DNA from: Chitinophagaceae bacterium
GTDB taxonomy: Bacteria; Bacteroidota; Bacteroidia; Chitinophagales; Chitinophagaceae
Assembly: GCA_947451985.1 (NCBI GenBank)
Contig: CANGBQ010000002.1
Span: 1 to 48,844, forward strand
Direction: 5' to 3'
DNA length: 48,844 bases
A program made the position numbers and the translations under genes. The notes under the pieces are model-generated. The model saw nothing but the letters and a program-made list of their open reading frames with translations, was not told the origin of the DNA and did no database searches. Below are positions 1 to 9,631 of this stretch, one piece after another. Within the stretch, counting starts at the first letter, position 1. Every line of letters starts with the position of its first letter.

Positions 1-1410
1 GATACTTATATACAAGATGTTGCTGAAAATGCGTTGATGAAAATGTTGGTGGACAACCATTCTATTCATGGCACTGTGATTGTAATGGAAACGGCGACAG
101 GGAAGATAAAAGCCATTGCCAATTTGGGTATACAGCCCGACGGTACGTATACTGAAGACTTAAACTATGGAATTGGTAAAGCAACAGAGCCAGGTTCTAT
201 TTTCAAATTGGTGACCCTATTGAGCCTTTTAGAAGATAAATATGTAACCATTGACACCAAAGTGGATTGCGAAGGTGGCGTAAAATCTTTTTATGGTCTA
301 AAAATCAAAGATTCTCACTTAGGTGCCAGGGAAATTACGGTAAAAGATGCTTTTGCACGAAGCAGCAATGTTGCCTTTGCAAAACTTGCCAATCAGTATT
401 ATCAAAATCAACCATTCAAATGGACCAACCATTTGGAAAGCTTCCGTCTCAATAAAATGACAGGTGTTGACATTGTAGCCGCTTCTGCCAAGCCTACCAT
501 TAAAACACCGAACAATCGTAGCTGGAGCAAGACGACCATTCCATTTATGGCACATGGGTACGAAGAACTGGTAACGCCTTTGCACATGCTTATGCTCTAC
601 AATGCGGTAGCCAATAATGGAAAAATGATGCGCCCTTACTTGGTAAGTTCTATTCGTGATTATGGGGTAGAAGTTCAAAACATTGCCCCACAAGTGTTGG
701 TAGAAAAAATCTGCAGCGACGCTACGCTGGTGCAAGCAAGAGCATGTTTGAGAGCCGTAGTAGATAGTGCCCATGGTACAGGTCATAAAGTATTGTTTGA
801 CAGTGCCTATTCTATTTCGGGCAAAACAGGTACTGCCGTTACTGCTCTGGATAACACAGGATACAACAAAGGCAACAAAATTTACCAAGCCTCTTTCATT
901 GGTTTTTTTCCTTCTGATAAACCCTTGTATACCATGGCTGTGGTAATTCAAAACAGCAAGGAGTCCAAAAAAATATACGGAGCTGATGTGTCTGGTACGG
1001 TATTTAAGGAAATCAGTGATCAAATCTATACGCACTTTATACATAGGCCTTCATTCAAAGTGCAGCCTTCTGTGGATACTACTCAGTATACTTATGTAGG
1101 CATCAAAAATGATTTACATGCTATTTTAAAATACATGGACATCCGTTACAACGATTCCATTCCTACCGGGTATTTAAGGTCTATCAATGTGAAAGGAGGC
1201 AAAGCAGAGATCAGTGGATTTTCTACCGAAACGACTCAGTCTCTTGTTGCACCTGATGTGAAAGGAATGGGTTTGAAGGATGCTATCTTTTTATTGGAAA
1301 ACAAAGGATTGAAACCTGTGGTATCTGGTAAAGGAAAAGTGATCAGTCAGAGTATTGCAGCGGGTGCTGCTTATGTGAAAGGACAAAAAATATTATTAAT
1401 GCTCAACTAG
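1..1410 (+). CDS. ftsI: Septal peptidoglycan transpeptidase FtsI (class B PBP) with PASTA domain, 5' truncated
   Basis: This is the C-terminal part of a class B penicillin-binding protein that cross-links septal peptidoglycan in the periplasm. The reading frame is open from base 1, so the N-terminal cytoplasmic tail, membrane anchor and part of the pedestal domain (perhaps 200 residues) lie outside the window; the first in-frame ATG at 34 is internal. The transpeptidase motifs are all visible, numbering from the first codon: SIFK (S66 the nucleophile, K69), SSN (121-123) and KTGT (275-278). A PASTA domain follows at about residues 410-469 (core VAPDVKGMGLKDA). It is the first visible gene of the dcw cluster, 11 nt before murE. 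The PASTA tail and the position before murE favour FtsI over an elongation PBP2. Family certain, paralogue assignment strong. Confidence 0.93.
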   Translation, partial: DTYIQDVAENALMKMLVDNHSIHGTVIVMETATGKIKAIANLGIQPDGTYTEDLNYGIGKATEPGSIFKLVTLLSLLEDKYVTIDTKVDCEGGVKSFYGLKIKDSHLGAREITVKDAFARSSNVAFAKLANQYYQNQPFKWTNHLESFRLNKMTGVDIVAASAKPTIKTPNNRSWSKTTIPFMAHGYEELVTPLHMLMLYNAVANNGKMMRPYLVSSIRDYGVEVQNIAPQVLVEKICSDATLVQARACLRAVVDSAHGTGHKVLFDSAYSISGKTGTAVTALDNTGYNKGNKIYQASFIGFFPSDKPLYTMAVVIQNSKESKKIYGADVSGTVFKEISDQIYTHFIHRPSFKVQPSVDTTQYTYVGIKNDLHAILKYMDIRYNDSIPTGYLRSINVKGGKAEISGFSTETTQSLVAPDVKGMGLKDAIFLLENKGLKPVVSGKGKVISQSIAAGAAYVKGQKILLMLN

Positions 1411-1421
1411 AGCGGAAGCAT

Positions 1422-2882
1422 ATGCTAAAGGAGATATTATATACTGTCAATATCCAATCGGTCTTCGGAAGAACGGATATTGATGTCAAGGATCTGCAAT
1501 CAGATTCCAGAAAAGTATCTCCGGGAACTTGCTTTATTGCCATTACGGGAACCACTACCGACGGGCATCAATTCATTGAAACTGCGATTCAAAAAGGTGC
1601 TGTTGCAATTGTCTGCCATCAATTGCCTGAAAATTTACAAGCGCATGTAACCTACGTGGCAGTTGAAAACACGGCTGTGGCAGCTGGAATCATGAGTCAT
1701 AATTTTTATGGTGCTCCTTCGGCTCATATGAAGGTAGTGGGTGTAACAGGTACCAATGGCAAAACCACTGTAGCCACCCTATTATGGAAATACTTCACCG
1801 CCAAAGGCATTTTGTGCGGATTGATCAGCACAGTAGAAAATAAAATTGGCGACACCACCCTTACGGCTACGCATACAACTCCAGATACTATCCAGCTCAA
1901 TCAATTGATGGCTCAAATGAAGGATGCGGGCTGTCAGTTTGTTTTTATGGAATGCAGCAGCCATGCCATTCATCAACACAGGATCAGCGGCATCCATTTT
2001 ACGGGGGCGTTGTTCACCAATATCTCACACGATCACCTTGATTATCATCAAACATTTGAAGAATACATCCGTGTAAAAAAATCTTGGTTCGATTCATTGC
2101 CCAGCCAAGCATTTGCCATTAGCAATGCCGATGACAAAAGAGGCATGGTGATGTTGCAAAACACTTCGGCCAAAAAATATTTCTACAGCCTTTCTACGAT
2201 GGCTGCTTTCAAAGGAAAAATCCTGGAAAACAGTTTGATTGGCTTGCACATGTCTATCAATGATACAGAAGTTCATTTTAAGCTCATTGGGGAATTCAAT
2301 GCCTACAATGTATTGGCAGTTTTTGGAGCGGTTACTTGCTTGGGTGAAGACAAAAATGAAGCATTGCAAATATTGAGCACACTGACAGGTGCCGAGGGAA
2401 GATTTGATTATATGCAAAGTCCTGACCACAAAGTGGTGGGCATCGTGGATTATGCACACACGCCAGATGCTTTGTTGAATGTATTAGCGACCATTAAGAA
2501 TTTAAAAAAAGGACAAGAGAAAGTCATAACAGTGGTAGGATGCGGTGGCAATCGAGACAAGACCAAGCGACCCATCATGGCCGAAGTAGCCTGTCAGTAT
2601 AGTGATAAAGTGATTTTAACATCGGATAATCCCAGAAATGAAAATCCGTTGGATATCATCAAGGACATGGAGGCAGGCGTCAATGTGGTGGCTCGAAAAA
2701 AATGTATTTCCATTGCCGACAGAAGAGAAGCTATTAAAACCGCCGTCAGCTTTTCAGGTAAAGATGACATCGTGTTGGTGGCAGGGAAGGGGCATGAAAA
2801 ATACCAGGAGATCGGGGGTGTCAAATATGATTTTGACGACAAAAGAGTATTAGAAGAAATGTTTTCACTATTGGAAAAATAG
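1422..2882 (+). CDS. murE: UDP-MurNAc-L-Ala-D-Glu:meso-diaminopimelate ligase MurE
   Basis: Cytoplasmic ATP-dependent Mur ligase that adds the third residue of the peptidoglycan stem peptide. The 486-residue product has the usual family length. The P-loop GTNGKTT lies at residues 110-116, and DNPRNENP at 402-409 matches the DNPRxExP signature of enzymes specific for meso-diaminopimelate rather than lysine, so the wall should be of the DAP type. The ATG start follows a GGAAG at a reasonable distance, one of the few Shine-Dalgarno-like sequences in the window. It lies 11 nt after ftsI and 37 nt before mraY in the same transcription direction, so co-transcription with the dcw cluster is expected. 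No anomalies are seen. Confidence 0.97.
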   Translation: MLKEILYTVNIQSVFGRTDIDVKDLQSDSRKVSPGTCFIAITGTTTDGHQFIETAIQKGAVAIVCHQLPENLQAHVTYVAVENTAVAAGIMSHNFYGAPSAHMKVVGVTGTNGKTTVATLLWKYFTAKGILCGLISTVENKIGDTTLTATHTTPDTIQLNQLMAQMKDAGCQFVFMECSSHAIHQHRISGIHFTGALFTNISHDHLDYHQTFEEYIRVKKSWFDSLPSQAFAISNADDKRGMVMLQNTSAKKYFYSLSTMAAFKGKILENSLIGLHMSINDTEVHFKLIGEFNAYNVLAVFGAVTCLGEDKNEALQILSTLTGAEGRFDYMQSPDHKVVGIVDYAHTPDALLNVLATIKNLKKGQEKVITVVGCGGNRDKTKRPIMAEVACQYSDKVILTSDNPRNENPLDIIKDMEAGVNVVARKKCISIADRREAIKTAVSFSGKDDIVLVAGKGHEKYQEIGGVKYDFDDKRVLEEMFSLLEK

Positions 2883-2919
2883 TAAGAACCCGCTTAAAAG
2901 ATATAAATAAAAATAAAAG

Positions 2920-4218
2920 ATGTTCTATCACTTGTTTCAGTGGTTAACCAAACACAATATTCACTTTGCCGGAAGTGGGTTGTTTCAATTCATCACCTTC
3001 AGGGTCATGTTGGCATTGATCTTGTCCTTGATTATTACAACGGTTTTTGGTAAAAAGATTATTCGTTTGCTTCAACAGAAACAATTGGGTGAAACGGTAA
3101 GGGATTTAGGACTAGCGGGTGAACAGCAAAAAAAGGGAACTCCCACCATGGGGGGTATCATCCTCATTTTGGCAATCCTTGTGCCCACTTTGTTGTTGGC
3201 CAATCTAGACAAAGTATACATCAGATTGATGTTGTTGTGTACAGTTTGGTTGGGCGCCATTGGCTTTATTGATGATTACTTGAAAATCCGAGCCAAAAGA
3301 AGAGCTAGTGAGAAGGGCGTTGAATTTAAAAAATCAAACGATGACGGACTGGCCGGGCGATTCAAAATATTTGGACAAGTGATGTTGGGGATTATTGTAG
3401 GGGCAACGCTGTATTTCAATCCAAATGTAGTGGTGAAAAGAGAAGTACTGAATACCAACAATCAAACGATCCTCAACCAAAATACCAGCCATACTCAATA
3501 CGACACCATTACGGTAGATGGCAAAAAAAGAGTGTTTACGAATGCCAAGACGGTGATTACCACTATTCCGTTTGTTAAAGGTCATGAATTCAATTATGCC
3601 AAATTGTTGCCTGCTTCTTTACAAGACTACGCATATGTAGTGTATATACTCATTGTCATATTTATTGTTACTGCCGTATCCAACGGCGCCAATATTACGG
3701 ATGGCTTGGATGGATTGGCTACAGGCGTGAGTGCGATTATTGGAGTGTGTTTGGGCATATTCGCCTATGTCAGCGGTAACATCAAATTTGCAGAGTACTT
3801 AAATATTATGTACATCCCCAATTTGGGTGAATTGTCCATTTTTATTGCGGCATTTGTAGGAGCCTGTATTGGTTTTTTATGGTACAACTCTTACCCAGCG
3901 CAGGTTTTTATGGGTGATACCGGTAGCCTGGCCCTGGGCGGAATCATTGCAGCCCTCGCAATTATTGTGCGGAAGGAATTGCTGATTCCTATTTTTTGCA
4001 TGGTGTTTTTAGTAGAGAACCTTAGTGTGTTGATACAAGTAAGTTATTTCAAATACACCAAAAGGAAATATGGAGAAGGCAGAAGGGTCTTTTTGATGAG
4101 TCCGCTGCATCACCATTACCAGAAACGCGGTTTTCATGAAAGTAAAATTGCGGTTCGGTTTTGGATTGTAACCATTCTTTGTGTAGCCATGGCTATTGTA
4201 ACCTTAAAACTGAGATAA
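2920..4218 (+). CDS. mraY: Phospho-MurNAc-pentapeptide transferase MraY
   Basis: Polytopic inner-membrane enzyme that moves phospho-MurNAc-pentapeptide from UDP onto undecaprenyl phosphate to form lipid I. The N-terminus (MFYHLFQWL) and the motifs [17 protein letters not shown] and the late [11 protein letters not shown] are diagnostic. The 432 residues exceed the roughly 360 of E. coli MraY. The extra length sits mainly in a soluble loop at about residues 168-235, rich in N, T and K, between membrane helices. As far as I know, such a loop is common in Bacteroidota MraY. The upstream 37 nt are A-rich and carry no Shine-Dalgarno sequence, as is usual for this phylum. It is placed normally between murE and murD. 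Confidence 0.97.
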   Translation: MFYHLFQWLTKHNIHFAGSGLFQFITFRVMLALILSLIITTVFGKKIIRLLQQKQLGETVRDLGLAGEQQKKGTPTMGGIILILAILVPTLLLANLDKVYIRLMLLCTVWLGAIGFIDDYLKIRAKRRASEKGVEFKKSNDDGLAGRFKIFGQVMLGIIVGATLYFNPNVVVKREVLNTNNQTILNQNTSHTQYDTITVDGKKRVFTNAKTVITTIPFVKGHEFNYAKLLPASLQDYAYVVYILIVIFIVTAVSNGANITDGLDGLATGVSAIIGVCLGIFAYVSGNIKFAEYLNIMYIPNLGELSIFIAAFVGACIGFLWYNSYPAQVFMGDTGSLALGGIIAALAIIVRKELLIPIFCMVFLVENLSVLIQVSYFKYTKRKYGEGRRVFLMSPLHHHYQKRGFHESKIAVRFWIVTILCVAMAIVTLKLR

Positions 4219-4372
4219 AGTAATATATAAATTCCTTTGCCCTTAGAAAATCGAACCCGTTAAATTCTATGCTTTTGAAAAACCTATTTAAAATCCTTAA
4301 TAACCCAACGGTGATTGCTTGCAACGCCCATGCCTATCAACAAATCAATTAATACCAACTATTAAAATCACA

Positions 4373-5713
4373 ATGAAACAAAGACTTGTCATTCTTGGTG
4401 CGGGAGAAAGCGGAGTAGGGGCAGCCATACTCGGCAAGCAGCAAGGATTTGATGTCTTTGTAAGTGACGCCTCTCCAATTGCCGAAAAATACAAAGCCGA
4501 ATTGCAAGAGCATTTGATTCTATTTGAAGAAGGACAACATACTGAAGGAGCTATTTTAAATGCAAATGAGGTGATCAAAAGTCCGGGTATTCCAGAAAAG
4601 GCGCCTATTGTTAAAAAAATAAGGGCCGCTAACATTGGCATCATCAGTGAGATTGAATTTGCTTACCGATACATTGGCGACAGCAAAGTCATCGCCATCA
4701 CCGGCAGCAATGGCAAGACCACTACCACGGCGCTGACTTATCATATCTGTAAACATGCTGAACAAGATTGTGCCTTGGTAGGCAATATCGGATATTCTTT
4801 TGCCAGACAAGTAGCCTTGGATCCCAGGCCATTGTATATCGCAGAAATCAGTTCTTTTCAATTGGATGACATCAAGACATTTCGTCCCCAGGTAGCAGTA
4901 TTGACCAATATCACAGAAGACCATTTGGATCGATACGACTACAAAATTGAAAATTATGTTGCCAGCAAATTCAGCATCACCAAAAATCAACAAAAAGACG
5001 ATGTATTCATCTACAATATGGATGATGCATTAACGATGAAACATATTACCCACTATCCCATACATTCAATCAAAGCGCCCATTACTATGAGTAAAGAACT
5101 GTCACAAGGATCCTATTTGACCAATGCACAAATGCATCTCAAATGGAAAAATGAAGAAATGAAAATGAGCATCGAAGATTTTGCAATCAAAGGAAAACAC
5201 AATCAATACAATAGTATGGCAGCAAGTATGGCCGCAACCGCCATTGATATCCGAAAAGAAAAAATCAGGGAGGCATTGCAAACTTTCGAAAGCTTAGAAC
5301 ACCGCATGGAAAAAGTGGGCACCATCAAAGGTGTTGAGTTTGTCAATGACAGCAAAGCGACCAATGTAAATAGTACCTGGTTTGCTTTGGAGAGCATGAA
5401 TAAGCCTGTCATTCTTATTTTGGGAGGAGTGGATAAGGGCAATGATTATGATGTCTTGAAAGAATTGGTAACGGAAAAGGTGAAAGCCATTGTTTGTTTG
5501 GGAACAGACAATACAAAAATACATGAGGCATTTGGGGATATTATTCCACTGATGTTGAATACAGACAATGCCGAAGAGGCGGTTAAGACAGCGTATCATT
5601 TCTCTAACAAAGGAGATGTGGTTTTGTTGAGTCCTGCGTGTGCGAGTTTTGATTTGTTTAAAAATTATGAAGACAGGGGCAACCAATTTAAGCAAGCAGT
5701 AAAAAGCCTATAA
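4373..5713 (+). CDS. murD: UDP-MurNAc-L-alanine:D-glutamate ligase MurD
   Basis: Cytoplasmic Mur ligase that adds D-glutamate to UDP-MurNAc-L-Ala. I place the start at ATG 4373 (MKQRLVILGAGESG), which gives 446 residues, the normal length, and begins directly with the N-terminal Rossmann strand. An in-frame TTG at 4319 would add 18 residues unlike the family and would run through a G-poor leader. The N-terminal dinucleotide-type fold starts at residue 4, the P-loop GSNGKTTT is at 111-118, and the C-terminal ligase domain contains SKATN, all as expected. The gap of 154 nt after mraY is the longest before ftsA within the cluster, and the 42 nt before the start lack G. Confidence 0.96.
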   Translation: MKQRLVILGAGESGVGAAILGKQQGFDVFVSDASPIAEKYKAELQEHLILFEEGQHTEGAILNANEVIKSPGIPEKAPIVKKIRAANIGIISEIEFAYRYIGDSKVIAITGSNGKTTTTALTYHICKHAEQDCALVGNIGYSFARQVALDPRPLYIAEISSFQLDDIKTFRPQVAVLTNITEDHLDRYDYKIENYVASKFSITKNQQKDDVFIYNMDDALTMKHITHYPIHSIKAPITMSKELSQGSYLTNAQMHLKWKNEEMKMSIEDFAIKGKHNQYNSMAASMAATAIDIRKEKIREALQTFESLEHRMEKVGTIKGVEFVNDSKATNVNSTWFALESMNKPVILILGGVDKGNDYDVLKELVTEKVKAIVCLGTDNTKIHEAFGDIIPLMLNTDNAEEAVKTAYHFSNKGDVVLLSPACASFDLFKNYEDRGNQFKQAVKSL

Positions 5714-5732
5714 TCAGTTTATCGATCCATCA

Positions 5733-7067
5733 ATGATCAATTTTAAAAACATATTGAATCAAGTGTTTGTTCCCTCCTCGGATGAGGCGTCAGCTCCATC
5801 GTCTTTCAAGGGATTGGGCGATATGAGCGGAAACTTGGTGAGCAAGACAAAAGGCGACAAAGTCATTTGGGCGATCGTAGTGATTCTTACACTGGCTAGT
5901 TTATTGTTGGTGTATAGCAGTACGGGATCATTGGCATACAGATTGAGTAAAAGCAATGAAAGCTATTTATTCAAGCAGTTTGCACTCATTATAATCGGTC
6001 TATTGATTATTTATTTTGCTCATCGAATCAATTATACCATTTACTCCAAAGTGGCATTGTTTGGATTCATTCTTGCCATGCCCTTGCTGGTATTTACTTT
6101 GTTGTATGGAGTTCAACTCAATGAAGGCAGTCGATGGATCAAATTGCCGGTAATCAATCAAACTTTTCAGACATCTGATTTGGCGAAACTTGCTTTGTTC
6201 ATGTATTTGAGCAGAACCCTTAGCAGAAAGCAAGACGTCATCAAAGATTTCAAGAAAGGCTTCTTGCACGTCATCATCCCAGTTGCTATAATTTGTTTAC
6301 TCATTGCACCTGCCAACTTATCAACAGCGCTACTCATAGGCGGAACCAGTATTCTATTGATGTTTATTGGAAGGGTAAGTACCAAGCATATTTTGCTCAC
6401 CATTGCTCTTGCCATGTTGCCGATTGTCTTTTTGATATCTGTAGCGGTCAGCAATTACGATAAGACAACCCATGAATCTAAGAAGCTTCCGGGGATACTT
6501 TCTATGGGAAGGATACCTACTTGGGTCAGTCGAATCCAAACGTTTTTATATAGTACGAAAGAAGATGAAAGTGAAAAGTTATACCAGATCAATCAGGCTA
6601 AAATAGCGATTGCAAATGGCGGATTGATTGGCAGAGGGCCTGGTAATAGCATGCAGCGCAACTTCCTGCCACACTGTTACAGTGATTTTATTTACGCCAT
6701 CATTATAGAGGAGTATGGTTTGGTGGGTGCAGCAGTGATGTTTTGTATTTATCTGTTGTTTTTGTACCGGTGCATTCGATTGTATCGAAAATGTCCGTTT
6801 GCATTTGGTGCATTTTTAGCACTGGCCTTGAGTTTCACCTTGGTGATCCAAGCCATTGCAAACATGGGGGTGAATGTGGGTTTGTTTCCCAATACGGGCG
6901 TAACCCTGCCATTGGTGAGTATGGGCGGCAGTAGTTTTATTTTCACTTGCCTGTCTATCGGAATCATTTTAAGTGTAGCAAGAAACGTGGAGCAATTGGA
7001 AGGGGCACAAATACCGGAAACTGCAAAAGTACCGGCTGAAGCAGCAGCAGAAAAGGGCAACCATTAA
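5733..7067 (+). CDS. ftsW: Septal peptidoglycan glycosyltransferase FtsW (SEDS family)
   Basis: Multi-spanning SEDS-family membrane protein that polymerises lipid II at the division site with its partner FtsI. The first 45 or so residues are soluble, and about ten hydrophobic segments follow. The conserved block GRGPGNSMQRNFLPHCYSDF ends in the SEDS Asp (D318) thought to be catalytic. The usual family text is LP.AHTDFIF, so the CYS in place of AHT is a small local difference. The C-terminal 25 residues are Ala/Glu/Lys-rich and soluble. It lies 19 nt after murD and 11 nt before murG. FtsW rather than RodA is inferred from the dcw context. Confidence 0.95.
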   Translation: MINFKNILNQVFVPSSDEASAPSSFKGLGDMSGNLVSKTKGDKVIWAIVVILTLASLLLVYSSTGSLAYRLSKSNESYLFKQFALIIIGLLIIYFAHRINYTIYSKVALFGFILAMPLLVFTLLYGVQLNEGSRWIKLPVINQTFQTSDLAKLALFMYLSRTLSRKQDVIKDFKKGFLHVIIPVAIICLLIAPANLSTALLIGGTSILLMFIGRVSTKHILLTIALAMLPIVFLISVAVSNYDKTTHESKKLPGILSMGRIPTWVSRIQTFLYSTKEDESEKLYQINQAKIAIANGGLIGRGPGNSMQRNFLPHCYSDFIYAIIIEEYGLVGAAVMFCIYLLFLYRCIRLYRKCPFAFGAFLALALSFTLVIQAIANMGVNVGLFPNTGVTLPLVSMGGSSFIFTCLSIGIILSVARNVEQLEGAQIPETAKVPAEAAAEKGNH

Positions 7068-7078
7068 TAACGAACAGG

Positions 7079-8200
7079 ATGAGTTTTGAAGCAAAGTATG
7101 CAACAGAGACGAAGCGATTTGTGATTGCGGGCGGAGGAACAGGCGGACATATTTTTCCTGCCATCGCCATCGCCAATGCCATCAAGCAATTGATGCCGAA
7201 TGCGAGTTTTTTGTTTGTGGGTGCTAAAGGAAAGATGGAAATGGAAAAGGTTCCCCAAGCGGGTTACGAAATAAAAGGATTGACCATTGCGGGTTTTAAT
7301 CGAAGCTCTTTGATAAAAAATATTGGATTGCCTTTTAAGTTGGTGAAAAGCTTTTTTGAAGTGGCGAGTATTGTGAGGCATTTTAAACCCGATGCAGTAA
7401 TAGGTGTGGGTGGTTATTCCAGTTTTCCGGTGCTTCGATATGCACAAAGCAAGGGAATCCCCACTTTTATTCACGAGTCGAATGCCTTTGCAGGGAAGAG
7501 CAATCAAATGTTGGGTAAAAAAGCGACTAAAATTTTCACGGCGACGGATGGGATGGAAAAATTTTTTCCTGCCAATAAAATATTGATTACCGGCAATCCC
7601 ATTCGACAAATGATTGCCAACAATCAATTGACCAAAGCGGCCGCCTTGTCATTTTTTGGTTTGAATACAGATAAAAAGACAGTGCTCTGTATTGGCGGAA
7701 GCTTGGGAGCCAAAAGCATCAATGAGTCTGTTTATAATAACATTGACCAGTTTGATGGTCATGGACTTCAATTGATCTGGCAAACAGGAAAGCCATTTGC
7801 AGATAAGGCCAGACAAAAGGCGGCAAACAGAAAAAATGTATTTGTGCAGGACTTTATCAACCAAATGGATCATGCCTATGCAGCAGCGGATATAGTAGTG
7901 AGTAGGAGTGGCGCGATGGCTATTGCAGAGTTGAGTGCGACTGGCAAACCGGTCATTTTTGTTCCGTACCCGCATGCAGCGGAAGACCACCAAACCTTCA
8001 ATGCACGAACATTGGTGGAAAAAAATGCAGCGATGATGATTGTAGACAGCCAGGCCGCCAATCAATTGATGCCGGCTATTATGCAATTGTCTTTGGATCA
8101 ACAAAGACAACAATTATACAGCAACAATATTCGTCTGTTGGGCAGAACAGACGCTGATAAAATGATTGCAAACGAAATTTTGAAAAGCATTGTTTCTTGA
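7079..8200 (+). CDS. murG: UDP-GlcNAc:undecaprenyl-PP-MurNAc-pentapeptide GlcNAc transferase MurG
   Basis: Peripheral inner-membrane glycosyltransferase (GT28, GT-B fold) that converts lipid I to lipid II. The glycine-rich GGGTGGH at residues 18-24 binds the lipid diphosphate, and the second glycine loop GGSLGAKSIN and the C-terminal SRSGAMAIAEL and PYPHAAEDHQ segments belong to the UDP-GlcNAc site. The length of 373 is normal. The stop codon overlaps the TTG start of murC, which suggests translational coupling of the two genes. It lies 11 nt after ftsW. About ten residues precede the first Rossmann strand, so a slightly later start cannot be excluded, but ATG 7079 is the only good one. Confidence 0.96.
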   Translation: MSFEAKYATETKRFVIAGGGTGGHIFPAIAIANAIKQLMPNASFLFVGAKGKMEMEKVPQAGYEIKGLTIAGFNRSSLIKNIGLPFKLVKSFFEVASIVRHFKPDAVIGVGGYSSFPVLRYAQSKGIPTFIHESNAFAGKSNQMLGKKATKIFTATDGMEKFFPANKILITGNPIRQMIANNQLTKAAALSFFGLNTDKKTVLCIGGSLGAKSINESVYNNIDQFDGHGLQLIWQTGKPFADKARQKAANRKNVFVQDFINQMDHAYAAADIVVSRSGAMAIAELSATGKPVIFVPYPHAAEDHQTFNARTLVEKNAAMMIVDSQAANQLMPAIMQLSLDQQRQQLYSNNIRLLGRTDADKMIANEILKSIVS

Positions 8201-9612
8201 ATAACCGAGCCGACATATCAGCGTTAATCAATCAGTTGTCTTCGGGACAAACCGCTGGTCTATCGGTTTACTTTTTAGGTATTGGTGGCATTGGAATGAG
8301 TGCGTTGGCCAGATATTTTAACAGTAGGGGTGTTCGGGTAAGCGGATACGATAAAACAGCTACGCCCCTCACCAGGGAATTGGAAGCGGAAGGAATGGCG
8401 GTGCATTATGAAGACAACATAGCAGCAGTGGATACCAAAGCAGCTTTTGTGGTGTATACCCCTGCAATACCTTCGAACCATCAGGAGCTTAATTATTTTT
8501 TGGAGAATGGATATAGTGTAATGAAGCGGAGTGAGGTGTTGGGTTTGATAACCAGTAGTTCTTTTAATGTTTGTGTGGCCGGTACTCATGGAAAAACCAC
8601 CACCAGTAGTATGATTGCTCATATACTCAGGCACAGCGGGTATGGATGCAATGCGTTTTTAGGAGGCATTGCTTCTAATTACAACACTAATTTTTGGACT
8701 GATCTCAACAATGTATGTGTGGCGGAGGCTGATGAGTATGACAGAAGTTTTTTACAACTGAGTCCGGATATGGCCGTGATTACAGCAGTGGATCCTGATC
8801 ATCTGGATATCTATGGTACGGAAGAAAAATTTAGAGAAGGATTTGCTGATTTTTCTGCCAAAATCAAACCCGGAGGATGGTTGGTATACAAATATGGCTT
8901 GGATCGAAATGTTTCGTTTCAAACGACGAATCAATCAAGCTATGATGTAGAAAATGCGCAGGCAGATAGTTATGCAGTGAACATAAAGATGCAAAATGGT
9001 AGCTATTTATTTGATGCTTCTATTCGGGGAGAAAGAATGGATGGGTTTCATTTGAACATGGGTGGACTGCACAATGTGGAAAATGCCATTGCTGCCATTG
9101 TTGCCGCAAAACAAGTGGGCATCAGCAATGAGAAAATTCGAGCAGCAGTGAGTTCTTTTAGAGGGGTGAAAAGGCGATTCGAATACATCATTCATAACGA
9201 AAAAATGGTGATGATTGATGATTACGCTCATCATCCACAGGAGTTGAAGGCTTTGATCACCAGCGCCAAAAACCTCTTTCCTGATAAAAAGTGTACGGTT
9301 GTTTTTCAGCCGCACCTGTTTACCAGAACCAGAGATTTCGCTACAGGATTTGCAGAGGCTTTAGGCATGGCGGATGAGGTGTATCTGTTGCCGATTTATC
9401 CGGCTCGTGAATTGCCCATAGAAGGTGTCAATAGCGAGCTATTGGCTGATTTGATGCACGGTAAAGCTGTGTTTACCTGTACCAAAGAGGCGTTGCTGAA
9501 TAGGGTCAGAGATCAAAAAAATAACCACCAGCTGGAATTGTTGATTACAGCCGGTGCCGGAGACATTGATCGGATGGTAGAGCCGATACAAGCAATATTG
9601 AATGAATCATAA
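8197..9612 (+). CDS. murC: UDP-N-acetylmuramate:L-alanine ligase MurC
   Basis: First Mur ligase of the pathway, adding L-alanine to UDP-MurNAc in the cytoplasm. The N-terminal Rossmann motif GIGGIGMSALARYF and the P-loop GTHGKTT (residues 129-135) identify it, as does DDYAHHPQE in the C-terminal domain. No ATG occurs before the Rossmann motif itself. The start must therefore be a TTG, either at 8197 (overlapping the murG stop as TTGA) or at 8233, which would remove 12 poorly conserved residues. I prefer 8197 because the overlap fits translational coupling. At 471 residues it is of ordinary length. murB and ddl, which flank murC in proteobacteria, are absent. Confidence 0.95.
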   Translation: MNNRADISALINQLSSGQTAGLSVYFLGIGGIGMSALARYFNSRGVRVSGYDKTATPLTRELEAEGMAVHYEDNIAAVDTKAAFVVYTPAIPSNHQELNYFLENGYSVMKRSEVLGLITSSSFNVCVAGTHGKTTTSSMIAHILRHSGYGCNAFLGGIASNYNTNFWTDLNNVCVAEADEYDRSFLQLSPDMAVITAVDPDHLDIYGTEEKFREGFADFSAKIKPGGWLVYKYGLDRNVSFQTTNQSSYDVENAQADSYAVNIKMQNGSYLFDASIRGERMDGFHLNMGGLHNVENAIAAIVAAKQVGISNEKIRAAVSSFRGVKRRFEYIIHNEKMVMIDDYAHHPQELKALITSAKNLFPDKKCTVVFQPHLFTRTRDFATGFAEALGMADEVYLLPIYPARELPIEGVNSELLADLMHGKAVFTCTKEALLNRVRDQKNNHQLELLITAGAGDIDRMVEPIQAILNES

Positions 9613-9631
9613 ATAGAACGAATTGAGCAAT

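Noticed and set aside
319-1044. Long open frame on the - strand within ftsI
   Set aside because: It lies wholly opposite a well-conserved transpeptidase with all motifs, and its translation shows no domain or sensible composition.
4319-4372. TTG start of murD
   Set aside because: It adds 18 residues not expected in MurD and lies in a G-poor leader; ATG 4373 gives the normal N-terminus.
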